From positions 434,001 through 498,000 of the forward strand of contig NZ_ASJD01000001.1 of the NCBI RefSeq assembly GCF_000691165.1: 64,000 nt of DNA. The letters are read 5' to 3'. Both the position numbers and the translations under genes were made by a program. The stretch's first letter is position 1. Each line of letters opens with the position of its first letter. Below the pieces are notes generated by a model, which was given only the letters and a program-made list of their open reading frames with translations, made no database searches and had not been told where the DNA came from. This document shows positions 58,057 to 64,000 of the stretch, one piece after another. This DNA comes from Bacillus safensis FO-36b. Lineage in GTDB: Bacteria > Bacillota > Bacilli > Bacillales > Bacillaceae.

Positions 58057-58437
58057 ATGAGTGACATTACTTTTTATTCATACCCGAGCTGCACGTCTTG
58101 CCGCAAAACAAAACATTGGTTAAAGGCGAATCAAATTGATTTTAAAGAGCGTCACCTTTTCAGAGAAACGCCAACACTAGATGAATTAAAAAAGATTCTT
58201 TCTTTAACAACAGAAGGAATGGATGAAATTTTAGCCACACGAAGTCAGGCTTTTAAAAGCTTAAATTTAAATATTAATGACTTAAAAGTAAACGAGGTCT
58301 TACAGCTTCTCATTGAAAAACCAAAGCTGCTCCGGAGACCAATCATCATTGATGGGAATAAATTAGTGGTCGGCTATAATCCCGGAGAACTTATGAAAAT
58401 ATCAAAGAAGAAAGCGATTCATCAATCGGTATCCTAA
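58057..58437 (+). CDS. mgsR: General stress regulator MgsR (Spx/ArsC family)
   Basis: A 126-residue Spx paralogue with the N-terminal redox switch CTSC (Cys12, Cys15) in YPSCTSCRKTKHWL, and the ArsC-like tail with LLRRPIIIDGNKLVVGYNP. MgsR binds RNA polymerase and switches on a sub-regulon of the sigma-B response. Here it lies behind a sigma-B promoter, with AAGGAGG before ATG 58057. The rsbRD gene, feeding sigma-B activation, is close by. Confidence 0.95.
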   Translation: MSDITFYSYPSCTSCRKTKHWLKANQIDFKERHLFRETPTLDELKKILSLTTEGMDEILATRSQAFKSLNLNINDLKVNEVLQLLIEKPKLLRRPIIIDGNKLVVGYNPGELMKISKKKAIHQSVS

Positions 58438-58485
58438 TAAAAAACGAAGATCAGCTGAAACAAGCTTCAGCCGTCTTCGTTTTTG
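58438..58485. terminator. Bidirectional terminator between mgsR and tRNA-Gln
   Basis: A long hairpin has outer stem aaaacgaaga / tcttcgtttt and inner stem cagctgaa/ttcagc (58441-58484), with A and T runs on both sides. Confidence 0.85.
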
Positions 58486-58492
58486 TGCTGAA

Positions 58493-58563
58493 CTGGGCTA
58501 GCTGGGTTCGAACCAACGATCACGGAGTCAAAGTCCATTGCCTTACCACTTGGCTATAGCCCA
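58493..58563 (-). tRNA. tRNA-Gln (anticodon TTG)
   Basis: Read on the minus strand, the 71-base gene has a 7 bp acceptor stem (TGGGCTA with TAGCCCA), D arm with AGTGGTAAGGC, anticodon loop CTTTGAC with anticodon TTG in a 5 bp stem, and T arm GGTTCGAACC. The discriminator is G, and CCA is not encoded. It sits alone between mgsR and rsbRD. Confidence 0.96.
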
Positions 58564-58660
58564 ATATCAAACGTGTAATGTTATTGTTCACCATCTGCGG
58601 TCATTTATACATAAAAGTTGTATGTCACGAGTTTTAGTGAAAAAGGAGCGAAAGAAATAA

Positions 58661-59536
58661 ATGAAAAATGAAAAATCAAAGCAATTATACGAATTTATCC
58701 TAAAAGAAGCCCCTGTCATGACCGAAGAATGGCTAAAAACAAGAACAGAAGAAGGCTCATTATATTCTAAACATGCTTCAGAGGAAACGGAAAAGAAGCT
58801 GAAGGAACAGAACACAGCGTTTATTCAAACCATTGCAGCCACGCTTGTGACACTGTCTGACAAAGTAGAAAACCATTTGAAAAAGTGGTCTGTTGATATT
58901 GCACGTGATCGAGCAGTGCACGAGGTGCCGTTATATGAAATCATTGGACAGTTTAAGATTTTCCGCCACATTTTCTGTTCGAGAATTGAGACATTCACCC
59001 AAGAAACAGAGCTTGAAGTGACGCTGCAAGATGTGTGTCAGTGGAATCAGCACTTTCACGCCACATTTGATGACATGATTGAGCGTTTATCAGAAGAATA
59101 TGACCGCGTGACACTTAGTCAGCTGAATGCACAAAGAGAAATGATTCAAGAGCTAAGTGCCCCAGTTATTCCAGTATCAAAGGAAATTGGGATTTTGCCG
59201 CTGATTGGGGAAATCGATACGTACCGGGCCAAAATCATTCTGGAGTCCGTACTAGAACAGGCTTCAAGACTGCGTCTAACACACTTATTTATTGATATTT
59301 CTGGTGTTCCCGTTGTTGATACGATGGTGGCTTATCAGCTGTTTAAAGTGGTCGATAGTGCGAAGCTGCTAGGAATTGAGACGATTATTTCAGGCATCCG
59401 CCCAGAGATCGCTCAAACTGTAGTGAAACTGGGCATTGATTTCTCAAAAGTAAATACTGAGCATAGCCTTGCAAAAGCGTTAGAAAAAAGAGGATTTCGT
59501 ATCTTTGAAGAGCAGCCGCAAGAAGCCACATCATGA
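58661..59536 (+). CDS. rsbRD: RsbR paralogue RsbRD (YqhA)
   Basis: The 291-residue stressosome protein has an N-terminal non-haem globin-like helical domain (about 1-150) and a C-terminal STAS domain (about 165-280). In the STAS domain the first phosphoacceptor position is Glu184 (LIGEIDT) instead of Thr, and the second is Ser214 (DISGVPVVDT). I recall that B. subtilis RsbRD likewise has Glu at the first site. It would take part in the signalling that releases sigma-B. Confidence 0.93.
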   Translation: MKNEKSKQLYEFILKEAPVMTEEWLKTRTEEGSLYSKHASEETEKKLKEQNTAFIQTIAATLVTLSDKVENHLKKWSVDIARDRAVHEVPLYEIIGQFKIFRHIFCSRIETFTQETELEVTLQDVCQWNQHFHATFDDMIERLSEEYDRVTLSQLNAQREMIQELSAPVIPVSKEIGILPLIGEIDTYRAKIILESVLEQASRLRLTHLFIDISGVPVVDTMVAYQLFKVVDSAKLLGIETIISGIRPEIAQTVVKLGIDFSKVNTEHSLAKALEKRGFRIFEEQPQEATS

Positions 59537-59574
59537 CCAAAAAACCTGTACTTGTAAAAGTCAGGTTTTTTTAT
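59537..59574 (+). terminator. Terminator of rsbRD
   Basis: Outer stem aacctg/caggtt and inner stem actt/aagt form a bulged hairpin ending in T7. Confidence 0.82.
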
Positions 59575-59640
59575 ATGCTCTTTTTTAAAAAATGATGTAA
59601 TGCATCGTGAGTTGAGGGTTTTCATCATTGTTTAGTCATT

Positions 59641-59688
59641 AAAATCATAAATTGCTCTTTTGTCATTCACGTTCCGCCATTCTACAAT
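59641..59688 (+). promoter_or_regulatory. comG promoter with ComK-box-like A/T tracts
   Basis: TTGTCA 59660-59665, a 17-base spacer and TACAAT 59683-59688 form a good sigma-A promoter. Directly upstream, AAAA (59641-59644) and AATT, then TTTT (59658-59661), resemble the AAAA-N5-TTTT boxes bound by ComK, but spacing and match are imperfect. ComK control is known for comG in B. subtilis. Confidence 0.6.
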
Positions 59689-59713
59689 GTGATCAGAGAA
59701 AGGAGTGATCCAC

Positions 59714-60784
59714 TTGTATGGGATTGAATATTTAAGGCAAGAGCTGCTAGAAGAAGCATGCCGCATGAGGGCTTCTGATGTGCATATTGTGCCAAAAGAA
59801 AAGGAAGCTTCGGTGTCATTTCGTGTTGATTCAGATTTAATCCAGCAGCGAACCATTGATAAAAAAATCGGAGAGAGGCTTATTGCACATTTTAAGTTTT
59901 TATCTTCTATGGATATCGGGGAAAAAAGGAGGCCGCAAAATGGCTCACTAGCTGTGATGCTAAGAAACGGTCAAGTGTTTATTCGGATGTCTACCTTGCC
60001 GACAGTGAATGATGAGAGCTTAGTGATTAGAATTTTACCGCAGGATCATGTTCCGAAAATAAAACATCTATCATTATTTCCGAAAGCCTCAGCCAGATTA
60101 TTATCCTTTTTAAACCACTCGCATGGACTCATTTTATTTACTGGGCCAACAAATTCAGGGAAAACAACAACACTATATTCATTGATTCAGTTTGCAAAAA
60201 AGAATTTTAACCGAAATATTATTACCCTTGAAGATCCTGTCGAAACAAGGAATGAAGAAGTGCTGCAGGTTCAAGTGAATGAAAAAGCCGGCATCACGTA
60301 TGCCGCTGGATTACGCGCTATTTTAAGACATGATCCAGATGTGATTGTGCTAGGAGAAATAAGAGATGCTGAAACGGCGAGAACGGCGATTAGAGCAGCA
60401 CTGACGGGCCATTTAGTATTGAGTACGCTCCATGCAAAAAATGCAAAAGGAGCCCTTTACCGCATGCTTGAATTTGGTGTCACGATGAATGAACTTGAAC
60501 AAACCATGGTTGCGATTGCTGCCCAGCGATTAATCGAGCTCACCTGTCCTTTTTGCGGAGAAAGATGTCAGCTTTACTGTAAATTAAATCGACCGATCAG
60601 ACGAACAAATGTATTTGAGCTGCTGTTCGGAAAAGAGCTTGGTGAGTGTATCAAGGAGGCTAAAGGAGAATATGCTCACTCGTCATATGAAACACTGCAA
60701 AGATTAATTCGTAAAGGAGTGGCACTCGGCTATTTATCAAAAAACACTTACCATCGCTGGGTTTATGAAGAAGCGAGCCTCTAA
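59714..60784 (+). CDS. comGA: Competence pilus ATPase ComGA
   Basis: TTG 59714 gives 356 residues and lies 8 bases after AAAGGAG; the frame's earlier GTG is inside that site. It is a PulE/PilB-type traffic ATPase with Walker A GPTNSGKTTT (about residues 145-154; the usual second Gly is Asn), the Asp box, Walker B LGEIRDAETA (about 213-222), His box and a CPFC zinc pair (about 280). It drives assembly of the transformation pseudopilus. Confidence 0.95.
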   Translation: MYGIEYLRQELLEEACRMRASDVHIVPKEKEASVSFRVDSDLIQQRTIDKKIGERLIAHFKFLSSMDIGEKRRPQNGSLAVMLRNGQVFIRMSTLPTVNDESLVIRILPQDHVPKIKHLSLFPKASARLLSFLNHSHGLILFTGPTNSGKTTTLYSLIQFAKKNFNRNIITLEDPVETRNEEVLQVQVNEKAGITYAAGLRAILRHDPDVIVLGEIRDAETARTAIRAALTGHLVLSTLHAKNAKGALYRMLEFGVTMNELEQTMVAIAAQRLIELTCPFCGERCQLYCKLNRPIRRTNVFELLFGKELGECIKEAKGEYAHSSYETLQRLIRKGVALGYLSKNTYHRWVYEEASL

Positions 60785-61805
60785 AGTATGGTCTAAAAAG
60801 GATCAAGCTGAATGCCTATCAAAACTGGCTCAATTAATTCAGGCTGGATATACATTGATTGAGGCATTAGTGATGGTGAATATCCAATTATCAAAACAAC
60901 AGCGGCAGCAATTAAAACTAGGTATTCAGTGGCTGCACGAAGGCGAGCCTTTTTATGTAGTGCTGGAGAGACTCCATTTTCAGAGGGAAGTCATCGCTAT
61001 ACTATGTTTTTCTGAGAAGCATGGCAGTCTAGCCCGTGCTTTAGAACAAAGCGCCCGTTTTTTAGAGAAAAAAATCAAACAGTTAGACACGTTTAAACGT
61101 ATGTTACGTTACCCGCTTTTCCTCATCTTCACGGTTTTGGTCGTGCTGGTACTCGTTCAGCAAATGATCATTCCTCAATTTTCTGTTTTGTACTCATCGA
61201 TGGATACCCGCATGTCTTGGCTGATTCAAGGGATGTTTGGATTATTTCAATTCCTTCATGCTTTTCTGCTCATCACTAGTTGTCTGTGTATCTGTCTTAT
61301 TGGATATTATGCTGTTTTTTTTAGGAAAAAGTCGACCCTTGAGAAATTGAGGGTGATGAGCAAGCTGCCTTTTTTATATAAAGGGATGCAGCTGATGCAT
61401 ACGTACCTTTTTTCTCTTCAGCTCAGCGGACTGCTTCAGGCTGGGTTATCGATGTACGAAGGTTTGCAAGCTTTTAAACAGCAAAGCTACCTGCCTTTTC
61501 TTCAAGAAATAGGTGAACAAATGATGGAAGAGTTAAGAAAAGGAGAAAGCATGGCCCATCAAGTAAGCGTGTCTCCTTTTTTCGAAAAACATTTTGCAGC
61601 CATCATCAAGCATGGTGAAGCCAGTGGAATGCTTGCGAGAGAAATGTACACGTACAGCCAATTTCTATTAGAGAATGCAGAGCTAAAAATTGAAAAATGG
61701 ATTTCTTGGCTGCAGCCGGTTATTTATGGGGTAACAGCACTTCTTATACTCATCGTGTATTTATCTATTCTTTTACCAATGTATCAACTAATGGAGCAAG
61801 TGTAA
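60765..61805 (+). CDS. comGB: Competence pilus polytopic membrane protein ComGB
   Basis: The 346-residue type II secretion F-domain protein has helices near residues 116-138, 158-188 and 320-342, and two T2SSF repeats. It forms the membrane platform on which ComGA acts. ATG 60765 overlaps the comGA end by 20 bases, with no clear ribosome binding site, so translation is probably coupled. It is somewhat longer than B. subtilis ComGB (about 323). Confidence 0.93.
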   Translation: MKKRASKVWSKKDQAECLSKLAQLIQAGYTLIEALVMVNIQLSKQQRQQLKLGIQWLHEGEPFYVVLERLHFQREVIAILCFSEKHGSLARALEQSARFLEKKIKQLDTFKRMLRYPLFLIFTVLVVLVLVQQMIIPQFSVLYSSMDTRMSWLIQGMFGLFQFLHAFLLITSCLCICLIGYYAVFFRKKSTLEKLRVMSKLPFLYKGMQLMHTYLFSLQLSGLLQAGLSMYEGLQAFKQQSYLPFLQEIGEQMMEELRKGESMAHQVSVSPFFEKHFAAIIKHGEASGMLAREMYTYSQFLLENAELKIEKWISWLQPVIYGVTALLILIVYLSILLPMYQLMEQV

Positions 61806-61821
61806 GAAGGAGGACAGAGTC

Positions 61822-62115
61822 ATGAATGATAAAGGATTTACCCTGTTAGAAATGTTAATAGTCATGCTCGTAATATCCATTCTTTTACTCATTACCATAC
61901 CGAATATCACACGTCATCACCAAGCTATTCAGGCAAAGGGCTGTGAAGGGCTTAAATCAATGGTCAGCACACAAGTGATGGCATATGAATTGGAGCATGA
62001 TGGGAAGACGCCATCTTTAGCTGAATTAGAAAAAGAAGGTTATGTCAAAAAGGGGTTAACTTGTCCTAATGGAAAAGCGATTGTCATTCAAAACGGCAAC
62101 GTGAAGCATGAATAA
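61822..62115 (+). CDS. comGC: Major competence pseudopilin ComGC
   Basis: The 97-residue prepilin has the ComC cleavage motif KGFTLLEM (cut between Gly5 and Phe6) and the hydrophobic assembly helix (about 7-28). Two cysteines (about residues 40 and 76) could form the known intramolecular disulphide. It is the main pilus subunit that carries DNA through the wall. AAGGAGG precedes ATG 61822. Confidence 0.95.
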   Translation: MNDKGFTLLEMLIVMLVISILLLITIPNITRHHQAIQAKGCEGLKSMVSTQVMAYELEHDGKTPSLAELEKEGYVKKGLTCPNGKAIVIQNGNVKHE

Positions 62116-62554
62116 ATTATTTTTACATGAGAAGGGTTTTACCCTGATTGAACAGCTGTTGATTTTACTTGTTTTATCGATTTTATTGTCGATCATGGGA
62201 GGGAAAATCCCAAATATAATAGAGAGCGCTGAAGCCAAAAGACAAGTAAACATCATGAAACAAGATCTTCAATTGGCATCATATACTGCATTTATCAAAA
62301 AAACACGTGTACATGTTGGGATCCATCCGCCGCAGGTATCTTATCAGGTAATAGATCAAAAGAGTAACGAAGTCATTGCTTCATATCAACATAAAAAGGG
62401 CAGCATCAAAACTTCTACATTCTCGCAAGGTATCTATTTTAATGCAAACGGACATCCAAGCAGCGGTGGATCTCTCATTGTCGAATTTGGCAGTCAATCG
62501 TATAAACTCACGATTTATTTAGGAAGCGGGCGAATCCATGTTCAAAAACAATAG
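62108..62554 (+). CDS. comGD: Minor competence pseudopilin ComGD
   Basis: The 148-residue prepilin has KGFTLIEQ (cleavage after Gly10; Glu5 of the mature form kept), a hydrophobic helix and a GspH/FimT-like beta domain. Its start overlaps comGC by 8 bases and its end overlaps comGE by 17, so the comG genes are read as one coupled message. Confidence 0.92.
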   Translation: MNKLFLHEKGFTLIEQLLILLVLSILLSIMGGKIPNIIESAEAKRQVNIMKQDLQLASYTAFIKKTRVHVGIHPPQVSYQVIDQKSNEVIASYQHKKGSIKTSTFSQGIYFNANGHPSSGGSLIVEFGSQSYKLTIYLGSGRIHVQKQ

Positions 62555-62852
62555 AGGATTTAGTACGTTTGAGACACTGTTTGCCTGTCATCTCTTTCTA
62601 TTTGCTGCTCTAGTGCTCATTCCAGCCTATGAAAAACTCATGATGGGGAAAAAGGAAGTGAGAGCCAAGCTTGATGCATATCAGGTTTTACATGAACAGA
62701 TGAATGAAGCGTTCATAAATGGGACAACATCTTCCATCAAAAAGAAGAGAGGCGAGATCACGTATGTTTTCAATTGGCGTAAACAGAAGGGATGTGTTTC
62801 ATACAAAGTACAAAAAAAAGAGACCATATGCTTTCAGCATGTGGAGCGATGA
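62538..62852 (+). CDS. comGE: Minor competence pseudopilin ComGE
   Basis: The 104-residue protein has an N-terminal prepilin-like RGFSTFET (Glu retained) followed by a hydrophobic helix (about 12-30) and a basic C-terminal half. It is a minor pilus component of the comG cluster. It overlaps comGD at its start and comGF at its end. Similarity to B. subtilis ComGE is low, so position carries much of the call. Confidence 0.88.
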   Translation: MFKNNRGFSTFETLFACHLFLFAALVLIPAYEKLMMGKKEVRAKLDAYQVLHEQMNEAFINGTTSSIKKKRGEITYVFNWRKQKGCVSYKVQKKETICFQHVER

Positions 62853-63291
62853 CAAAGCTTTTACCCTTTTACAAGCTTTGTGGCAGTTGCAGCTCTTTCT
62901 ATTTCTTTCTTTTGGCTGTGGGCTGATCTTTTTAGCAGCGGAGAAAGCTCGTCCATTTGAAGACATCAACGGATTTTCCCAAATGGAGTGGAAACAGACT
63001 GTTCTGCAATTAGATGAGGAATTAAGTCGTGCCGATGCTGTGAAATCAGTGAAAGATGGAAAAGTGTTAGAGTATATTTCTGATCAAGGGCGAGTGGTAA
63101 CAATTGAGCCATACCAAGAGATGCTTCGAAAACGAACGGATCAAGCTGGACATCTTCCTTTATTGCATAAGGTGAAAAAATTTCACGTGAGAACGAGTCA
63201 GCATAGAGCGATTCTAAAAGTCACAGATGGATCTGGTAAAGTGTATGAAGCCGTTTTTTTCACATATAAAGGAGTGGTTTGTAAATCGTGA
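62839..63291 (+). CDS. comGF: Minor competence pseudopilin ComGF
   Basis: ATG 62839 (150 residues) places KAFTLLQALW at the N-terminus, a degenerate prepilin motif followed by a hydrophobic helix. The longer frame to 62719 runs inside comGE. The start overlaps the comGE end by 14 bases, and no strong ribosome binding site is visible, so coupling is likely. The C-terminal half has the beta-rich ComGF pattern (HVRTSQHRAILKVTDGSG). A stop-start overlap with comGG follows. Confidence 0.85.
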   Translation: MWSDDKAFTLLQALWQLQLFLFLSFGCGLIFLAAEKARPFEDINGFSQMEWKQTVLQLDEELSRADAVKSVKDGKVLEYISDQGRVVTIEPYQEMLRKRTDQAGHLPLLHKVKKFHVRTSQHRAILKVTDGSGKVYEAVFFTYKGVVCKS

Positions 63292-63671
63292 AAAGAGAGG
63301 AAGGGTTTATCTATCCGCATGTACTTGCGGCGATTTTATTTTTTCTCTTGATCCTAGGGGCGATAACGATGGGGTTTCAAAAAGAACTGAAAAGTGTAGA
63401 GCTGACGATTTCTTTTTATAAAAAACAGCAGCTTTTTAGGGTGGGTGTGAGTGAAGCTGCCAGCACAGTAGAACGTATTTGTGCGAAACAGAAAACCCAT
63501 ATTGATACTGAAGAAGGCCGTGTGACACTGAAGCGGATGAAATGCGATCTTAAGAAAAAACTTGTCCTTGTTTTGGTGAAGGTGAAAACAAAAGATGGTT
63601 TATCCGATGAGCGTGAACTGATGCTGGATTGGAAGACCGGTGAAATCATAAGATGGGCAAATCCTGATTAG
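63288..63671 (+). CDS. comGG: Minor competence pseudopilin ComGG
   Basis: The 127-residue protein starts at GTG 63288, overlapping comGF by 4 bases. It has N-terminal KREEGFIYPHVLAA, then a hydrophobic helix (about 10-27) and a Lys-rich soluble domain. ComGG has a non-standard prepilin signal in B. subtilis too. It is the last pilin gene of the operon. Confidence 0.9.
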   Translation: MKREEGFIYPHVLAAILFFLLILGAITMGFQKELKSVELTISFYKKQQLFRVGVSEAASTVERICAKQKTHIDTEEGRVTLKRMKCDLKKKLVLVLVKVKTKDGLSDERELMLDWKTGEIIRWANPD

Positions 63672-63730
63672 CCAGTGTATAAAATCATCCTCTTCCTGGA
63701 AAGACTTGAAGGAAGAAGAGGTGAATGTGC

Positions 63731-63925
63731 TTGAAAACAAATGACTATGTAAAATATATGACGCAGGAAATCATTAAATATATGAATACACCACGTGACG
63801 AACGGAAGGAACACAAACAAGAAAAAATGGAAACGAAACCGCCGTTTTCACAGCGTTTATTTGGGGTTCTGCCGTTTGGCTTCTCCATGATGCTTAAAAA
63901 ACGCCAGCGCCATCGACGAAAGTAA
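63731..63925 (+). CDS. yqzE: YqzE family protein
   Basis: TTG 63731 (64 residues, [13 protein letters not shown]) lies 8 bases after GAGGTG; the earlier ATG 63725 is too close to it. The protein is very basic, with [17 protein letters not shown] and a C-terminal [10 protein letters not shown]. It follows comGG in Bacillus and is part of the ComK regulon in B. subtilis, with unknown function. Its ribosome binding site can pair with an upstream sequence (see findings). Confidence 0.88.
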   Translation: MKTNDYVKYMTQEIIKYMNTPRDERKEHKQEKMETKPPFSQRLFGVLPFGFSMMLKKRQRHRRK

Positions 63926-63951
63926 AAAGCCGCCCAGCAGGCGGTTTTTTT
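63924..63951 (+). terminator. Terminator of comG-yqzE
   Basis: The stem gccgcc / ggcggt around cagca (63929-63945) has an A run before it and T7 after it. It overlaps the yqzE stop by two bases and could also serve the convergent gene on the right. Confidence 0.88.
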
Positions 63952-63959
63952 ATGCCACT

Positions 63960-64000
63960 TTAGCTGTATTCCTCCACAACAATCACTTTATTCACCTTAT
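63960..64000 (-). CDS. 3' end of a minus-strand gene, possibly yqzG
   Basis: On the minus strand a frame enters from the right edge and ends at TAA (complement of 63960-63962), with the tail VNKVIVVEEYS. In B. subtilis a small DUF3889-type gene, yqzG, lies next to yqzE, which would fit. Only 12 codons are visible, so identification is tentative. Confidence 0.4.
   Translation of the reverse strand, partial: KVNKVIVVEEYS

Overview
The window is a contiguous stretch of Firmicute chromosome. Gene order and protein sequences match the yqeY-to-yqzE segment of the Bacillus subtilis chromosome, and the protein divergence together with a few extra genes suggests the Bacillus pumilus/safensis/altitudinis group. 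The species call is an inference from recalled sequences, not a database search. I saw no phage, insertion sequence, CRISPR array, rRNA or plasmid feature. Almost all of the DNA is core housekeeping sequence with short, terminator-rich gaps.

Layout. 1-8.9 kb: the end of yqeY, then the sigma-W type operon yqeZ-floA-yqfB (membrane microdomains), then yqfC-yqfD (sporulation), phoH, pgpH (c-di-AMP phosphodiesterase), ybeY and dgkA. 8.9-16.3 kb: cdd, era, yqzL, recO, a glycine T-box with glyQS, and ccpN-ppsR (gluconeogenic control). 16.5-20.9 kb: yqxD-dnaG-sigA (macromolecular synthesis) and cccA. 21-28.4 kb: trmK-yqfO facing ispH, then yqfQ, cshB, nfo, yqfT and yqfU. 28.5-31.6 kb: a zinc block znuC-znuB-zur, and a BglK-like sugar kinase behind a cre-like promoter. 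31.6-38.7 kb: yqfW, yqfX, ispG, yqfZ, a GNAT gene, yqgB, yqgC, sodA and yqgE. 38.8-46.5 kb: pbpA, the PhoP-type pstSCA-BA-BB phosphate operon, and yqzD-yqzC. 46.9-57.8 kb: rpmGA, yqgN, an unrecognised gene, yqgO, gluP-yqgQ-glcK, the LtaS paralogue yqgS, the peptidase yqgT, an MFS exporter, and yqgV to yqgY. 57.9-64 kb: mgsR with a clear sigma-B promoter, tRNA-Gln, rsbRD, and the complete comG operon followed by yqzE.

Many genes fall into functional sets: stress and membrane homeostasis (sigma-W operon; sigma-B-linked mgsR and rsbRD), replication and transcription (dnaG-sigA), envelope building (pbpA, dgkA, yqgS, ispG/ispH), nutrient acquisition (Pst for phosphate, Znu/Zur for zinc), sugar phosphorylation (glcK, BglK-like kinase) and DNA uptake (comG). 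Several start codons were moved inward from the longest reading frame because the ribosome binding site fits a later TTG, GTG or ATG.

I did not find a previously undescribed multi-gene system. The most interesting leads are small: a repeated 12-15 base motif next to hairpins at three loci; a structured RNA element between era and yqzL; the unusual ccpN start region; an unrecognised 179-residue protein gene; and a 413 bp gap with palindromes upstream of rpmGA.
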